Below the pieces are notes generated by a model, which worked only from the letters and a program-made list of their open reading frames with translations, had not been told where the DNA came from and ran no database searches. 23,475 nucleotides of DNA. Source: JBGSIZ01 sp041742255 (GTDB taxonomy: Bacteria > Pseudomonadota > Alphaproteobacteria > Rhodobacterales > Rhodobacteraceae). A program made the position numbers and the translations under genes. The stretch lies in NCBI GenBank assembly GCA_041742255.1, contig JBGSIZ010000033.1:1-23475 (forward strand), given 5' to 3'. Shown piece by piece: positions 13,128 to 21,047 of this stretch. Position 1 is the stretch's first letter. Each line of letters starts with the position of its first letter.

Positions 13128-13703
13128 ATGGAAGTCATTCTTCTCGAACGCGTGGCCAAACTTGGCCAGATGGGCGAAGTCGTCCGGGTCAAAGACGGCT
13201 TTGCACGCAACTTCCTCTTGCCGCAGGGCAAGGCGATGCGCGTGAACGCCTCCAACATTGCCCGCTTCGAGGCTGAAAAAGCCCAACTCGAAGCCCGCAA
13301 TCTGGAAACCCGCAAAGAAGCCGCCGCAATGGGCGAAAAACTCGACGGTCAGACCTTCGTGGTCATCCGGTCGGCATCGGACGGCGGGGCGCTCTACGGC
13401 TCCGTCACCACACGCGACGCCGCCGAAGCAGCAACCGAGGCAGGGTTCACGGTCGACAAACGTCAGGTTGTCCTGATCTCGCCGATCAAGGATCTGGGCA
13501 TCCACGACGTCAACATCGTGCTGCACCCCGAAGTGACGGCCGTGATCCGGCTCAACGTCGCCCGTTCTATCGACGAGGCGAACCTTCAGGCGTCCGGCAA
13601 GTCCATTCAGGAACTCGCCGCCGAAGCAGAAGCAGAAGCCGAATTCGAAATCGCGGAACTCTTTGACGAAATGGGCGCAGCCCAGGACGGCGAAGACCTC
13701 TGA
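13128..13703 (+). CDS. rplI: 50S ribosomal protein L9
   Basis: A 191-residue L9. The N-terminal rRNA-binding domain (1-52) has the canonical M-E-V-I-L-L-E-R-V-A-K-L-G-Q-M-G, V-K-D-G-F-A-R-N-F-L-L-P-Q-G-K-A and a long linking helix. The second domain (about 75-149) includes L-Y-G-S-V-T. The last 40 residues are an acidic, glutamate- and alanine-rich extension beyond the usual length of about 150, which I regard as common in alphaproteobacteria. AAGGAG lies upstream of the ATG. It is the last gene of the operon, followed by a strong terminator. Confidence 0.97.
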   Translation: MEVILLERVAKLGQMGEVVRVKDGFARNFLLPQGKAMRVNASNIARFEAEKAQLEARNLETRKEAAAMGEKLDGQTFVVIRSASDGGALYGSVTTRDAAEAATEAGFTVDKRQVVLISPIKDLGIHDVNIVLHPEVTAVIRLNVARSIDEANLQASGKSIQELAAEAEAEAEFEIAELFDEMGAAQDGEDL

Positions 13704-13727
13704 TCTTTCGATCACTGGACACACATC

Positions 13728-13760
13728 AAAGGCCGCGGTTCGCCCCGCGGCCTTTTTCTT
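13728..13760 (+). terminator. Intrinsic terminator of the rpsF-rpsR-rplI operon
   Basis: The ten-pair stem AAGGCCGCGG / CCGCGGCCTT (13729-13738 with 13745-13754) is followed by TTTTTCTTT. A second run of eight T's lies at 13773-13780, flanked by GGCC on both sides, and may serve as back-up. Confidence 0.9.
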
Positions 13761-13892
13761 TGGCTGCGGCCCTTTTTTTTGGCCACGAACATCGGCCAAT
13801 CATGGCGCAGCCTGCCCCAATTTCCAAAACTGTCACCGCACCTTCGCGGATCCGGCGCAGTGTGTGGGAAATTCAAACCTGCGGGGGCACTC

Positions 13893-15851
13893 ATGACACT
13901 TCACCTTTCACGGCGGACCTTTCTGTTGGGCACGTCCACCTTTATCGCGCTGCATCCGTTCTCGGCGCGGGCGGCAGGCGGTCAGGCACACTTGCGGATC
14001 ATGGAAACCACAGACCTGCACGTCCATGTGTTCCCCTATGACTACTACGCGGACAAACCGTCCGACACGGTCGGACTGGCCCGCACCGCAGCATTGATCG
14101 CAGGCATCAAGGCCGAGGCGACAAACACGCTCCTCCTCGACAACGGGGACTTCCTGCAAGGGAACCCGATGGGCGACTACATGGCCTATGAAAAGGGGAT
14201 GGATGGCACCACGATCCACCCGATCATCGGGGCGATGAACACGCTGGGCTATGACGCGTCCACGCTGGGCAACCACGAATTCAACTACGGGCTTGATTTC
14301 CTGACGAAATCTCTGGCGGGGGCAGGTTTCCCCGTGGTTTGCGCGAACATCGCCACCACGCTCGGGGCGACCCCGACAGACGACACAACGCTGTTGCCAC
14401 CCTACGTTCTGCTGGACCGAATGCTGACGGACGGCACCGGGGCCACCTTTCCGATCCGCATCGGCCTGATCGGCTTTGTGCCGCCGCAAGTGATGACATG
14501 GGACCGCGCGCATCTGGACGGCAACGTGCAGGCGCGGGACATCGTAACTACGGCACAGGCCTATATCCCCCAGATGAAAGAAGCCGGGGCAGAGATCATT
14601 CTGGCCCTGTGCCATTCGGGCATCGGGGCGGCTGACTGGACGGACGGCATGGAAAACGCGGCAATCCCGCTGGCGGCACTGGACGGCATCGACGCGATCC
14701 TGACCGGGCACAGCCACCTTGTGTTCCCCGGCCCGGATTTCGCGGAACGGCCCGGCGTGGACGTGGCCACCGGGACGATCATGGGCAAACCGGGGGTCAT
14801 GGGGGGCTTCTGGGGCAGCCACATGGGCCTTGTGGACCTCATGCTGGAACGGGACGGCAACACATGGCGGATCGTCAGCCACATGTCCGAAGCCCGGCCC
14901 ATCTTTCAACGCAACGAAGACCGCTCCATCACGGCGCTGGTCGACTCAGCCCCCGACGTCATCGCGGCGGTGCAGGCGGACCATGACGCCACGCTCGACT
15001 ATGTGCGACGGGCCGTGGGCAAAACGGACGCGCCGCTCTATTCCTACTTCGCGCTGGTGGCCGATGACCCTTCGGTGCAAATCGTGTCGAACGCCCAAAC
15101 ATGGTATATCGCCCAGATGATGCAGGGCACCATGAACGAAGGCTTGCCGATCCTCTCGGCGGCAGCACCGTTCAAGGCCGGGGGCCGGGGCGGGGCGGAA
15201 TATTTTACGGACGTGGCCGCAGGCGACATCGCTATCAAGAACGTGGCGGACCTCTATCTTTATCCCAACACCGTGCGGGCGGTGAAAATCACCGGGGCGC
15301 AGGTCAAGGATTGGCTGGAACGGTCGGCAGGCATGTTCAATCAGATCACGCCCGGCGCTGCCAATCAGATCCTTCTGAACCCGGATTTCCCGTCCTACAA
15401 CTTCGATATCATCGACGGGGTGACCTACCAGATCGACCTGTCGCAACCCTCGAAATTCGACAAGGACGGGGTGGCCGTTGCCCCCGATGCCAACCGCATC
15501 GTCAACCTGAACTTTGACGGGCAACCAATTGATCCGGCCGCGGAATTCATCGTAGCCACCAACAACTACCGGGCCGGGGGCGGCAGCAGCTTTCCGGGGG
15601 CGGACGGGTCAACGATCGTGTTTGAGGGCCCAGACACCAACCGCGACGTGATCGTGCGCTACATCGTGGATCAGGGCACGGTCAGCCCCTCGGCAGATGG
15701 CAACTGGTCGTTCGCCGCTCTGCCGGGCACCACCGTTCTGTTCGACACCGGACCGGGCGGGGCGCAATACGCAAGCAGCGTGCCGGGCGTGGCGTTGGAA
15801 CCCGCAGGCGACGGCCCGGACGGCTTCGCACGGTTCCGCATCACGCTTTGA
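13893..15851 (+). CDS. cpdB: 2',3'-cyclic-nucleotide 2'-phosphodiesterase/3'-nucleotidase, Tat-exported
   Basis: A 652-residue periplasmic enzyme that opens 2',3'-cyclic nucleotides and dephosphorylates 3'-nucleotides, for salvage of RNA breakdown products. A twin-arginine signal is present (S-R-R-T-F-L-L-G at 6-13, with an A-R-A cleavage site near 27). The metallophosphatase motifs follow in order: D41-x-H43, G-D-F-L-Q-G near 85-90, G-N-H-E-F-N-Y-G near 126-133, C-H-S-G and G-H-S-H. The C-terminal 5'-nucleotidase domain contains N-A-Q-T-W-Y, Y-N-F-D-I-I-D-G-V-T-Y-Q-I-D and the N-N-Y-R-A-G-G-G loop. ATG at 13893 starts the Tat signal; the frame is open to 13779 but that part has no signal. 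The exact substrate is inferred from the family. Confidence 0.9.
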   Translation: MTLHLSRRTFLLGTSTFIALHPFSARAAGGQAHLRIMETTDLHVHVFPYDYYADKPSDTVGLARTAALIAGIKAEATNTLLLDNGDFLQGNPMGDYMAYEKGMDGTTIHPIIGAMNTLGYDASTLGNHEFNYGLDFLTKSLAGAGFPVVCANIATTLGATPTDDTTLLPPYVLLDRMLTDGTGATFPIRIGLIGFVPPQVMTWDRAHLDGNVQARDIVTTAQAYIPQMKEAGAEIILALCHSGIGAADWTDGMENAAIPLAALDGIDAILTGHSHLVFPGPDFAERPGVDVATGTIMGKPGVMGGFWGSHMGLVDLMLERDGNTWRIVSHMSEARPIFQRNEDRSITALVDSAPDVIAAVQADHDATLDYVRRAVGKTDAPLYSYFALVADDPSVQIVSNAQTWYIAQMMQGTMNEGLPILSAAAPFKAGGRGGAEYFTDVAAGDIAIKNVADLYLYPNTVRAVKITGAQVKDWLERSAGMFNQITPGAANQILLNPDFPSYNFDIIDGVTYQIDLSQPSKFDKDGVAVAPDANRIVNLNFDGQPIDPAAEFIVATNNYRAGGGSSFPGADGSTIVFEGPDTNRDVIVRYIVDQGTVSPSADGNWSFAALPGTTVLFDTGPGGAQYASSVPGVALEPAGDGPDGFARFRITL

Positions 15852-15859
15852 CGGGCACA

Positions 15860-15886
15860 TGGCCCGCCGGGATCACCGGCGGGCCA
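15860..15886. terminator. Perfect hairpin between convergent genes
   Basis: An 11-pair perfect stem (TGGCCCGCCGG / CCGGCGGGCCA, loop GATCA) lies in the 46-base gap between cpdB and the converging exported-protein gene. It has no T-tract on either strand. It probably acts as a shared 3' barrier for both transcripts. Confidence 0.65.
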
Positions 15887-15897
15887 CAATACCGGAC

Positions 15898-16371
15898 TTA
15901 GCGGCGAAAGGTTTCCAGCGACAGGATCGCATCGCAATACTGGCCGTCATAGGTGCCAACCCAGATGTCCAGATACCCATCCACCGGACGGGTCAGCACG
16001 ATCCGGGGATCAAGATTGCCGTTGTCGTCGTCGTCATAATACCAATTGGCCGACGCGGTATTGACCAACAACGCCGAATCGCAGGCGCTCTGCACACTCA
16101 GAACCAATTGCAATCCGGCCATCCCGTTCAGCTTGATCGTGAAATCCGGGGCGGTGGTGAAATACCCGGCCCCTTGATCGGTTCCGGGACGGACGTTGGA
16201 ACAATTCCAGATGTAATTTTCGCCCCCCGCCGTCACGCGCAACGTCTGACGGCTGCGCAACTGCTGGCCGGTCACTTCATAACTTTCGCCAAACTGGTTA
16301 AAATCCGGACAGGCCTCAACCGCCGTTCCGCCACCAAGTGCTGCAAACGCAGCGATCACCAGAAATTTCAT
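15898..16371 (-). CDS. Small exported protein of unknown function with four cysteines
   Basis: A 157-residue protein with a signal peptide (1-20; M-K-F-L-V-I-A-A-F-A-A-L, cleavage after A-V-E-A). Cysteines at 21, 57, 97 and 146 could form two disulfides in the periplasm. The middle carries an acidic stretch Y-Y-D-D-D-D-N-G-N-L-D-P-R-I (111-124). Later comes D-G-Y-L-D-I-W-V-G-T-Y, which resembles the end of pre-peptidase C-terminal (PPC)-like beta domains. That likeness is from pattern memory only. The ATG at 16371 has a G-rich site upstream, and a longer frame to 16449 would bury the signal peptide. It is divergent from the gene at 16571 and convergent with cpdB. Function is unknown. Confidence 0.8.
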   Translation of the reverse strand: MKFLVIAAFAALGGGTAVEACPDFNQFGESYEVTGQQLRSRQTLRVTAGGENYIWNCSNVRPGTDQGAGYFTTAPDFTIKLNGMAGLQLVLSVQSACDSALLVNTASANWYYDDDDNGNLDPRIVLTRPVDGYLDIWVGTYDGQYCDAILSLETFRR

Positions 16372-16491
16372 TTCAAGACCCCCTTCCATAAAATAATCGT
16401 GACCGGACCCTAAACCCGGCACCTTTCCGCGCAAACAAAATTTTAACAAAAGCTGCCAATCGACCGCCGGTAACCATTTCGGGCGAAACCT

Positions 16492-16521
16492 TTGGCACAG
16501 GGGTCGTTTACGATTTATTAA
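16492..16521 (+). promoter_or_regulatory. Candidate promoter for the 16571 gene
   Basis: TTGGCA (16492-16497) and TATTAA (16516-16521) are separated by 18 bases in the AT-rich part of a 199-base divergent region. A small hairpin GCGCC/GGCGC (16544-16558) lies in the resulting leader. Confidence 0.35.
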
Positions 16522-16570
16522 TCACCCATCAACCCTCGCACCGCGCCGCCTAGGCGCACTGGATCATTCC

Positions 16571-17239
16571 ATGCAATTTCGCCCGCTTTCCGCGGCCCTT
16601 CTGGGCTGCCTGTGCCTTGGCACGCCCGGCACCGCCGACACCCGGCTGTCGCTGTCGGTCTGGTCGGGACAGGCCAAACACGAACTGCAACCGGCCTCCG
16701 GGGCGGGGCTGCACTACAGCCTTCTCAGCCATTCGGGAACAGTGTCGCTTGAACTCTCGCGGCCAGACAGCTTTCGGATCGGGGGGCTTGCCATCGACAT
16801 GGGCGTAGCGCTCTCGCACGAATCCATCGACCACGCCGGATCGGACAGCAACCCAAAGAGCTGGATCCAAGACACCGACACCACCGCGCGCAGCCAGTCA
16901 ACGCGGGCCATGGTCACCTTCCGGACAACGCTGCACCACTGGGGGGATACGCGGCTGGAGGGCGGAGTGGGGATCGGTCTGGATGCAGCACGGGTGCAGA
17001 TCACGCGCGGCGATCAGACCGGGCGGGGGGCGGCCACCCTGCCCCATCTTCAGGTCGGTCTGCGGATCGTGCAACCGCTCGGGGCGCACACCGGCCCCCT
17101 GGACGGCGCGGACCTGTGGACCGAGGCCACCTATCGAACCAGCCCCGCCCTATCGGTCACCTTCAACGACGGAACATCGGTCCTGCACGAGGTCTCGGGG
17201 CTGGGCCTCGCGGTCGGCATCACGATCCCCTTGGACTGA
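16571..17239 (+). CDS. Putative outer-membrane or periplasmic beta-rich protein
   Basis: A 222-residue protein that I do not recognise. It has a signal peptide (L-S-A-A-L-L-G-C-L-C-L-G, cleavage near residue 22). The mature part has alternating polar and hydrophobic strands, for example G-T-V-S-L-E-L-S, A-M-V-T-F-R-T-T-L and L-Q-V-G-L-R-I-V-Q-P-L. It ends G-L-A-V-G-I-T-I-P-L-D. Such strands with glycine and aromatic caps suggest a small outer-membrane barrel, although the final residue is not aromatic as is usual. The ribosome site is weak. It is divergent from the other small exported protein, and a terminator follows at once. A joint envelope role for the pair is only a guess. Confidence 0.72.
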   Translation: MQFRPLSAALLGCLCLGTPGTADTRLSLSVWSGQAKHELQPASGAGLHYSLLSHSGTVSLELSRPDSFRIGGLAIDMGVALSHESIDHAGSDSNPKSWIQDTDTTARSQSTRAMVTFRTTLHHWGDTRLEGGVGIGLDAARVQITRGDQTGRGAATLPHLQVGLRIVQPLGAHTGPLDGADLWTEATYRTSPALSVTFNDGTSVLHEVSGLGLAVGITIPLD

Positions 17240-17241
17240 CG

Positions 17242-17270
17242 AAAAAGGGCGCCCACCCGGGGCGCCCTTT
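17242..17270 (-). terminator. Bidirectional terminator between the 16571 gene and tig
   Basis: The ten-pair stem AAAGGGCGCC / GGCGCCCTTT (17244-17253 with 17261-17270) is followed on the minus strand by more T's (five in all), then C. It serves tig from the right. The plus-strand T-run is only TTT, so it is weaker in that direction. Confidence 0.82.
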
Positions 17271-17296
17271 CCGCAGCATCCAACCGGATGGGCGGC

Positions 17297-18628
17297 TTAT
17301 TCTTCTTCCAACGCCTCAACGGCCTTTTGCAGGTCTTCCTTGGTCGCGGTCGTCTCGTTCATGTTTGCGGCGGCAAAGATGTAATCGACAACCTTGTCCT
17401 CGAAAATCGGGGCCTGCAACTGCTGGCGGAACTGGGCGTTCTGCTGCACGAATTCAAAGAACTGACGCTCCTGACCCGGATACTGACGGGCCTGGTTCAT
17501 CACGGCTTGGGTCAGTTCGGCATCGGATACCTTGACCTCGGCCTTCTGCCCGATCTCGGCCAGCAACAGACCCAACTTCACCCGGCGCTCGGCCAGCTTG
17601 TTGTGTTCGTCGGTGGGGGTGATCTCGGGGTGATCGTGTCCGTGGTGATCGGCGTTTTCTTCGTGCCACAACTGGTGGGCAATCTGGCCAGCTTCGGCCG
17701 CGACCAATGCGGACGGCAGGTCAAACGACACCTTGGTGTCCAGCGCATCCAGCAACGCACGCTTGGCAACGGCGCGGGCGGCACCGACGTATTCGGCTTC
17801 CAACCGCTCGGCAATCTGGGCCTTCAGGGCAACCAGATCCTCGGCACCAAACTGGGTGGCCAGCGCGTCGTTGATTTCGGCGGCTTTGGGCTCCTTGACG
17901 GCCTTGATGGTGCAGGAAAACACCGCAGCCTTGCCCGCAAGATTTGCGGCGCCATAGGTTTCGGGGAACGTCACCTCGACATCCTTTTCATCGCCGGCCT
18001 TCACGCCGACCAAACCGGCCTCGAACCCCGGAATGAACGAATTGGACCCCAGAACCAGCGGGTAATCTTCGGCTGCACCGCCCTCGAACGGTTCGCCATC
18101 AACCTTGCCCAGGAAATCAATGACAACCTGATCGCCGTCCTTGGCCTTGGACCCCTTCTTTCGGTCCTCGAAATTCTGGGCAGTCTTGGCCAGATTTTCC
18201 AAGGCTTCGGTGACCGACGCGTCATCGGCCTTCACCACCAACCGCTCCAGCGTGATCGTGCTGAAATCCACGGCGGGGACGTCGGGCAGGCGCTCATAGG
18301 CCACCTCGACGACAACATCATCGCCTTCTTTCCAGTTTTCGTTGGACATCTTCATGTCGGGCTGGGCGGCGGGACGGTCACCCGTGGCGGCCAGATGGTC
18401 ATTCAGGGCGCCATCAATGGACTCCTGCATGGCCTCACCGATCATCTTGGGGCCGAACTGCTTGCGCAACATGGCCATCGGCACCTTGCCCTTGCGAAAG
18501 CCCTTCATGGCCACTTCCGGTTGGGCCTCGGCCAGCTTTTCAGCCACTTTGGCGTCAAGCTCGGCAGCGGTGACTGTGATCTGGTAGCCGCGCTTGAGGC
18601 CGTCGTTCAGGGTCTCGGTGACCTGCAT
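17297..18628 (-). CDS. tig: Trigger factor (ribosome-associated chaperone and prolyl isomerase)
   Basis: A 443-residue chaperone that binds L23 at the ribosome exit and shields nascent chains. The ribosome-binding signature G-F-R-K-G-K-V-P is at 43-50. The FKBP-type isomerase domain spans about 155-245, with G-D-Q-V-V-I-D-F-L-G, F-E-G-G-A-A-E-D-Y and F-I-P-G-F-E. The helical C-terminal domain follows. It includes a histidine-rich loop (H-E-E-N-A-D-H-H-G-H-D-H) and ends in the acidic E-A-L-E-E-E. AAGGA lies before the ATG. It sits just after tRNA-Leu on the same strand. Length and domains are normal. Confidence 0.97.
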   Translation of the reverse strand: MQVTETLNDGLKRGYQITVTAAELDAKVAEKLAEAQPEVAMKGFRKGKVPMAMLRKQFGPKMIGEAMQESIDGALNDHLAATGDRPAAQPDMKMSNENWKEGDDVVVEVAYERLPDVPAVDFSTITLERLVVKADDASVTEALENLAKTAQNFEDRKKGSKAKDGDQVVIDFLGKVDGEPFEGGAAEDYPLVLGSNSFIPGFEAGLVGVKAGDEKDVEVTFPETYGAANLAGKAAVFSCTIKAVKEPKAAEINDALATQFGAEDLVALKAQIAERLEAEYVGAARAVAKRALLDALDTKVSFDLPSALVAAEAGQIAHQLWHEENADHHGHDHPEITPTDEHNKLAERRVKLGLLLAEIGQKAEVKVSDAELTQAVMNQARQYPGQERQFFEFVQQNAQFRQQLQAPIFEDKVVDYIFAAANMNETTATKEDLQKAVEALEEE

Positions 18629-18651
18629 GGTTGTTCCTTTTTCTCTCTATC

Positions 18652-18736
18652 TGGTGCGGGTGGAGGGACTTGAACCCCCACGCCTTGCGGCGCCAGAACC
18701 TAAATCTGGTGCGTCTGCCAATTTCGCCACACCCGC
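18652..18736 (-). tRNA. tRNA-Leu (anticodon UAG)
   Basis: An 85-base tRNA with 3' CCA encoded. The acceptor stem is GCGGGTG / CACCCGC with discriminator A. The anticodon stem is CCAGA / TCTGG around TTTAGGT, giving anticodon UAG, which reads CUA and related leucine codons. There is a long variable arm (GCGCCGCAAGGCG region), as expected of a class II leucine tRNA, and the T-loop is GGTTCAAGTCC. Confidence 0.95.
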
Positions 18737-18765
18737 AAATGTCAACTAGGGCAGGCTCTCACCAT

Positions 18766-18777
18766 CCCGAATTCGGG
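18766..18777. repeat. 12-base perfect palindrome upstream of tRNA-Leu
   Basis: CCCGAATTCGGG lies 30 bases upstream of the tRNA 5' end. It could be a binding site or chance. Confidence 0.35.
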
Positions 18778-18825
18778 CGGTATCTATCAAAGGGCTGAAC
18801 AGGATGCGAGCGGAAAAAACATCGC

Positions 18826-18856
18826 AAAAAAGGCAAGACAGTAACCCAATCTTGCC
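18826..18856 (-). terminator. Terminator-like hairpin between tRNA-Leu and the Hint gene
   Basis: The inverted repeat GGCAAGA-N11-TCTTGCC (18832-18838 with 18850-18856) is followed on the minus strand by TTTTTT. That is the form of an intrinsic terminator, but no minus-strand gene lies immediately to its right. On the plus strand the same element sits just upstream of the Hint gene behind two A6 tracts (18814-18819 and 18826-18831), so it could instead be an operator or promoter element. Confidence 0.45.
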
Positions 18857-18906
18857 ATATTCTGTGGTCACTAATGAGGCAGACATCAGCTAGAGCGGGA
18901 AACGCC

Positions 18907-19374
18907 ATGCACCTGGGAACCGAAATCCGCTTTGCGGACGCAAAACTCGCATCCATCGAAACCACCGGCCTGATCGCGGGCACAACGGTCATGACGTTGG
19001 ATGGCGAATTGCCCGTTGAGCATCTGAACGTGGGCGACAGCGTCATCACGCGCGACACCGGCATGGCCGTGCTGCGCGACATCCGCGTGCTTGAGGTGGC
19101 GATGACCCCGATCCGCATCAAGGCCGGCAGTCTTGGGCACACCCGCCCGGACCGCGACATGCTCGTCGCCCCCGGCGCGCTGATCCACATCCGCGATTGG
19201 CGGGCCGAGGCGCTCTTTGGCAAGAAATCCGCGCTCGTCCCCGCCCGGCGGCTTGCCGATGGTGAATTCGTGGCCGAACAGGCCACCCAAACGGTCAAGG
19301 TCTACGAACTGATCTTCGACCGGCAGCACATCCTCTATGCCGACGGCATGGAAATGGCATCGCCCGCCGTTTGA
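18907..19374 (+). CDS. Stand-alone Hint-domain protein lacking catalytic residues
   Basis: A 155-residue protein with the pattern of the Hint_2 (Hedgehog/intein-type) domain frequent in Rhodobacterales. Visible blocks are A-G-T-T-V-M-T-L-D-G-E-L-P-V-E-H-L-N-V-G-D-S-V-I-T (24-48), P-I-R-I-K-A-G-S-L-G (68-77), R-D-M-L-V-A-P-G-A-L-I (83-93) and L-I-F-D-R-Q-H-I-L-Y-A-D-G (135-147). The usual nucleophile cysteine before the x-x-x-G-T block is glycine (21) here. The usual Q-H of the block-B-like segment is G-A (90-91). Self-splicing chemistry therefore looks lost. There is no signal peptide and no second domain. ATG at 18907 is preferred, though the ribosome site (GCGGGA) is weak. Confidence 0.78.
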   Translation: MHLGTEIRFADAKLASIETTGLIAGTTVMTLDGELPVEHLNVGDSVITRDTGMAVLRDIRVLEVAMTPIRIKAGSLGHTRPDRDMLVAPGALIHIRDWRAEALFGKKSALVPARRLADGEFVAEQATQTVKVYELIFDRQHILYADGMEMASPAV

Positions 19375-19388
19375 TCGGGCCAACCGCA

Positions 19389-19426
19389 AAATAACCGCCG
19401 CACCTTCGGGGTCGCGGCGGTTATTT
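19389..19426. terminator. Bidirectional terminator between Hint gene and nnr
   Basis: A 13-pair perfect stem (AAATAACCGCCGC / GCGGCGGTTATTT, 19389-19401 with 19414-19426), extended by ACC/GGT inside a TTCG-containing loop, lies in the 55-base gap between two convergent genes. The base of the stem is A/T-rich on both sides, so it can serve both directions. Confidence 0.82.
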
Positions 19427-19429
19427 GCC

Positions 19430-20983
19430 TCACACACCCAACGCGCGAAACACCCCCGGCAAGGCTTCGGGCAAATCCTCGGCAATCAACCCCGGACCAA
19501 ACGCCAGCGCGCATTCGACATGCAACCATGCTGCGACAACGGCGGCATTTAACGGATCGCTTCCCCGCGCCAACAAACCCGCGACAAACCCCGCCAGAAC
19601 GTCGCCCGACCCCGCGGTTGCCAACCATCGTGCTGCCTTGTCATAGGCGGCGGAATTCACCGCGCACCGGCCATCGGGTGCCGCAATGACGGTATCGGCA
19701 CCTTTGACCAAAACCGTGCATCCCGCGCGTTCAGCGGCGGCACGGGCCGCATCTACCTTGGAAAACAACGGGCGGCGCCCTTCGCTCTGGGTGCATCTGG
19801 CCGCGATATCCGGGAACAGTCGCTTGAATTCGCCCCAATGCGGGGTCAGCACACAGTTGGCGTGCACCTGTGCAAACAACGTCGTGTCGTCGGCCAACAG
19901 CGTCAACGCATCGGCATCCAAAACAACCTTGCGCGAACGCCCGTGCGTTTTGGCCCGCAACGCCTCCGCCACACTGTCCGCGCGGTCAAGCCCCAGACCG
20001 GGGCCCGCACAAACCGTCGTGATCCGGTCATCCGCCAGTATCCGCTCCAACGCGGACGCCCCCGCGACCGGTCGCACCATCACGGCATCCAGTCGGGCGG
20101 CGTTTTCGGCCACAGCCTCGGGCGGACAGCCCAGCGTCACTACACCGGCCCCGATCCGCAACGCGCCCCGTGCGGCCAACCGCGCAGCCCCGCCATGCCC
20201 CGGCCCACCCGCCAGGACTAAAACGTGCCCGTGGTCATATTTGTGGCCCTCGTGCTTTGACGGGACATAGGGGGCGCGCGCCACCGTCACCGCACCCGCA
20301 ACAGCCGTATCTGGCAACCCGATATCAACCACCACAACCCGCCCGCAAAACCGGGGCCCCTCGGCCAGATATTGCCCCAACTTTGGCCGATGAAACGTCA
20401 CCGTCAGGTTCGCAACTGACCGCACCCCCCGTTCGCGCCCGCTGTCCGAACACAGCCCGGACGGCATATCAACGGCCACAAACGGCGGATATTTCCGATG
20501 ACGGGCCTTCCATTCGTCGATGTCCGACAGGGCCTGCTCCACCGCCCAATCCAGATCGCGGGTCAACCCGGTGCCGAAAATCGCGTCCACAATCAGGTCC
20601 GGACCCTCATCGGCCCACCCCCCATAAATACCATGCTCGGGATCATCGAGCCTATGCACCTCGCCCATCGCTTGCCAGCGGGTGCAATTTGCCTTGGCGT
20701 CGGGCGGCAAACGGTCTGCGTCGCCATACAGATAAACCGTCACATCCCAGCCCCGGTCCTTCAAAATCCGGGCCACAACAAAACCATCTCCGCCGTTATT
20801 GCCCGGCCCGCACAAAACAACCGCCCGCGTACCGCCAACCAAAAGATTGGGAAACGCGTCAAAAATAGCGTCCACGGTCCCGCGCCCCGCGCGCTCCATC
20901 AAGTCCAGCCCGGTCACCGCACCAGACCGGATCGCGTCACCCTCAATGGCGCGCATTTGCGCAGCGGTCAGAAGCTCGATCAT
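19430..20983 (-). CDS. nnr: Bifunctional NAD(P)H-hydrate epimerase and ADP-dependent dehydratase
   Basis: A 517-residue cofactor-repair enzyme. The N-terminal epimerase (about 1-215) has the G-P-G-N-N-G-G-D-G-F-V-V-A-R loop and V-D-M-P-S-G-L. The C-terminal ribokinase-like dehydratase (about 225-517) shows A-G-G-P-G-H-G-G-A-A-R-L-A-A-R, L-D-A-D-A-L-T-L-L, L-T-P-H-W-G-E-F, L-V-K-G-A-D-T-V-I and the catalytic A-G-S-G-D-V-L-A-G-F. Both domains are complete. ATG at 20983 begins M-I-E-L-L-T-A-A-Q-M, typical of the family. A longer frame to 21037 runs into the glnB control region. It is divergent from glnB. Confidence 0.95.
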   Translation of the reverse strand: MIELLTAAQMRAIEGDAIRSGAVTGLDLMERAGRGTVDAIFDAFPNLLVGGTRAVVLCGPGNNGGDGFVVARILKDRGWDVTVYLYGDADRLPPDAKANCTRWQAMGEVHRLDDPEHGIYGGWADEGPDLIVDAIFGTGLTRDLDWAVEQALSDIDEWKARHRKYPPFVAVDMPSGLCSDSGRERGVRSVANLTVTFHRPKLGQYLAEGPRFCGRVVVVDIGLPDTAVAGAVTVARAPYVPSKHEGHKYDHGHVLVLAGGPGHGGAARLAARGALRIGAGVVTLGCPPEAVAENAARLDAVMVRPVAGASALERILADDRITTVCAGPGLGLDRADSVAEALRAKTHGRSRKVVLDADALTLLADDTTLFAQVHANCVLTPHWGEFKRLFPDIAARCTQSEGRRPLFSKVDAARAAAERAGCTVLVKGADTVIAAPDGRCAVNSAAYDKAARWLATAGSGDVLAGFVAGLLARGSDPLNAAVVAAWLHVECALAFGPGLIAEDLPEALPGVFRALGV

Positions 20984-21010
20984 CTTTACCACCCCTTTAC
21001 GTTTTCGACT

Positions 21011-21047
21011 TGCACATCCCGGATGCAGACTGCACAAAAATTAAGCA
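21011..21047 (+). promoter_or_regulatory. Tandem NtrC-like binding sites upstream of glnB
   Basis: Two 17-base sites resemble the NtrC consensus TGCAC-N7-GTGCA: TGCACATCCCGGATGCA (21011-21027) and TGCACAAAAATTAAGCA (21031-21047). The first keeps both TGCA ends. The second has AGCA at its right end. Their starts are 20 bases apart, about two helical turns, and they end 108 bases before glnB. In Rhodobacter capsulatus, glnB-glnA is under NtrC with tandem upstream sites. I found no convincing sigma-54 or sigma-70 core element. Confidence 0.5.

Noticed and set aside
13830..13860. Pho box upstream of the cpdB-like gene
   Set aside because: Only one CTGTCA half-site is present, and the second half does not match at the required spacing.
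15898..16371. Lipoprotein signal in the four-cysteine exported protein
   Set aside because: Cys21 follows V-E-A. A glutamate at -2 and the lack of a proper lipobox make a simple signal peptidase I site more likely.
17288..18673. Plus-strand frame opposite trigger factor
   Set aside because: Trigger factor on the minus strand has all family motifs. The opposite frame is a shadow and runs into the tRNA.
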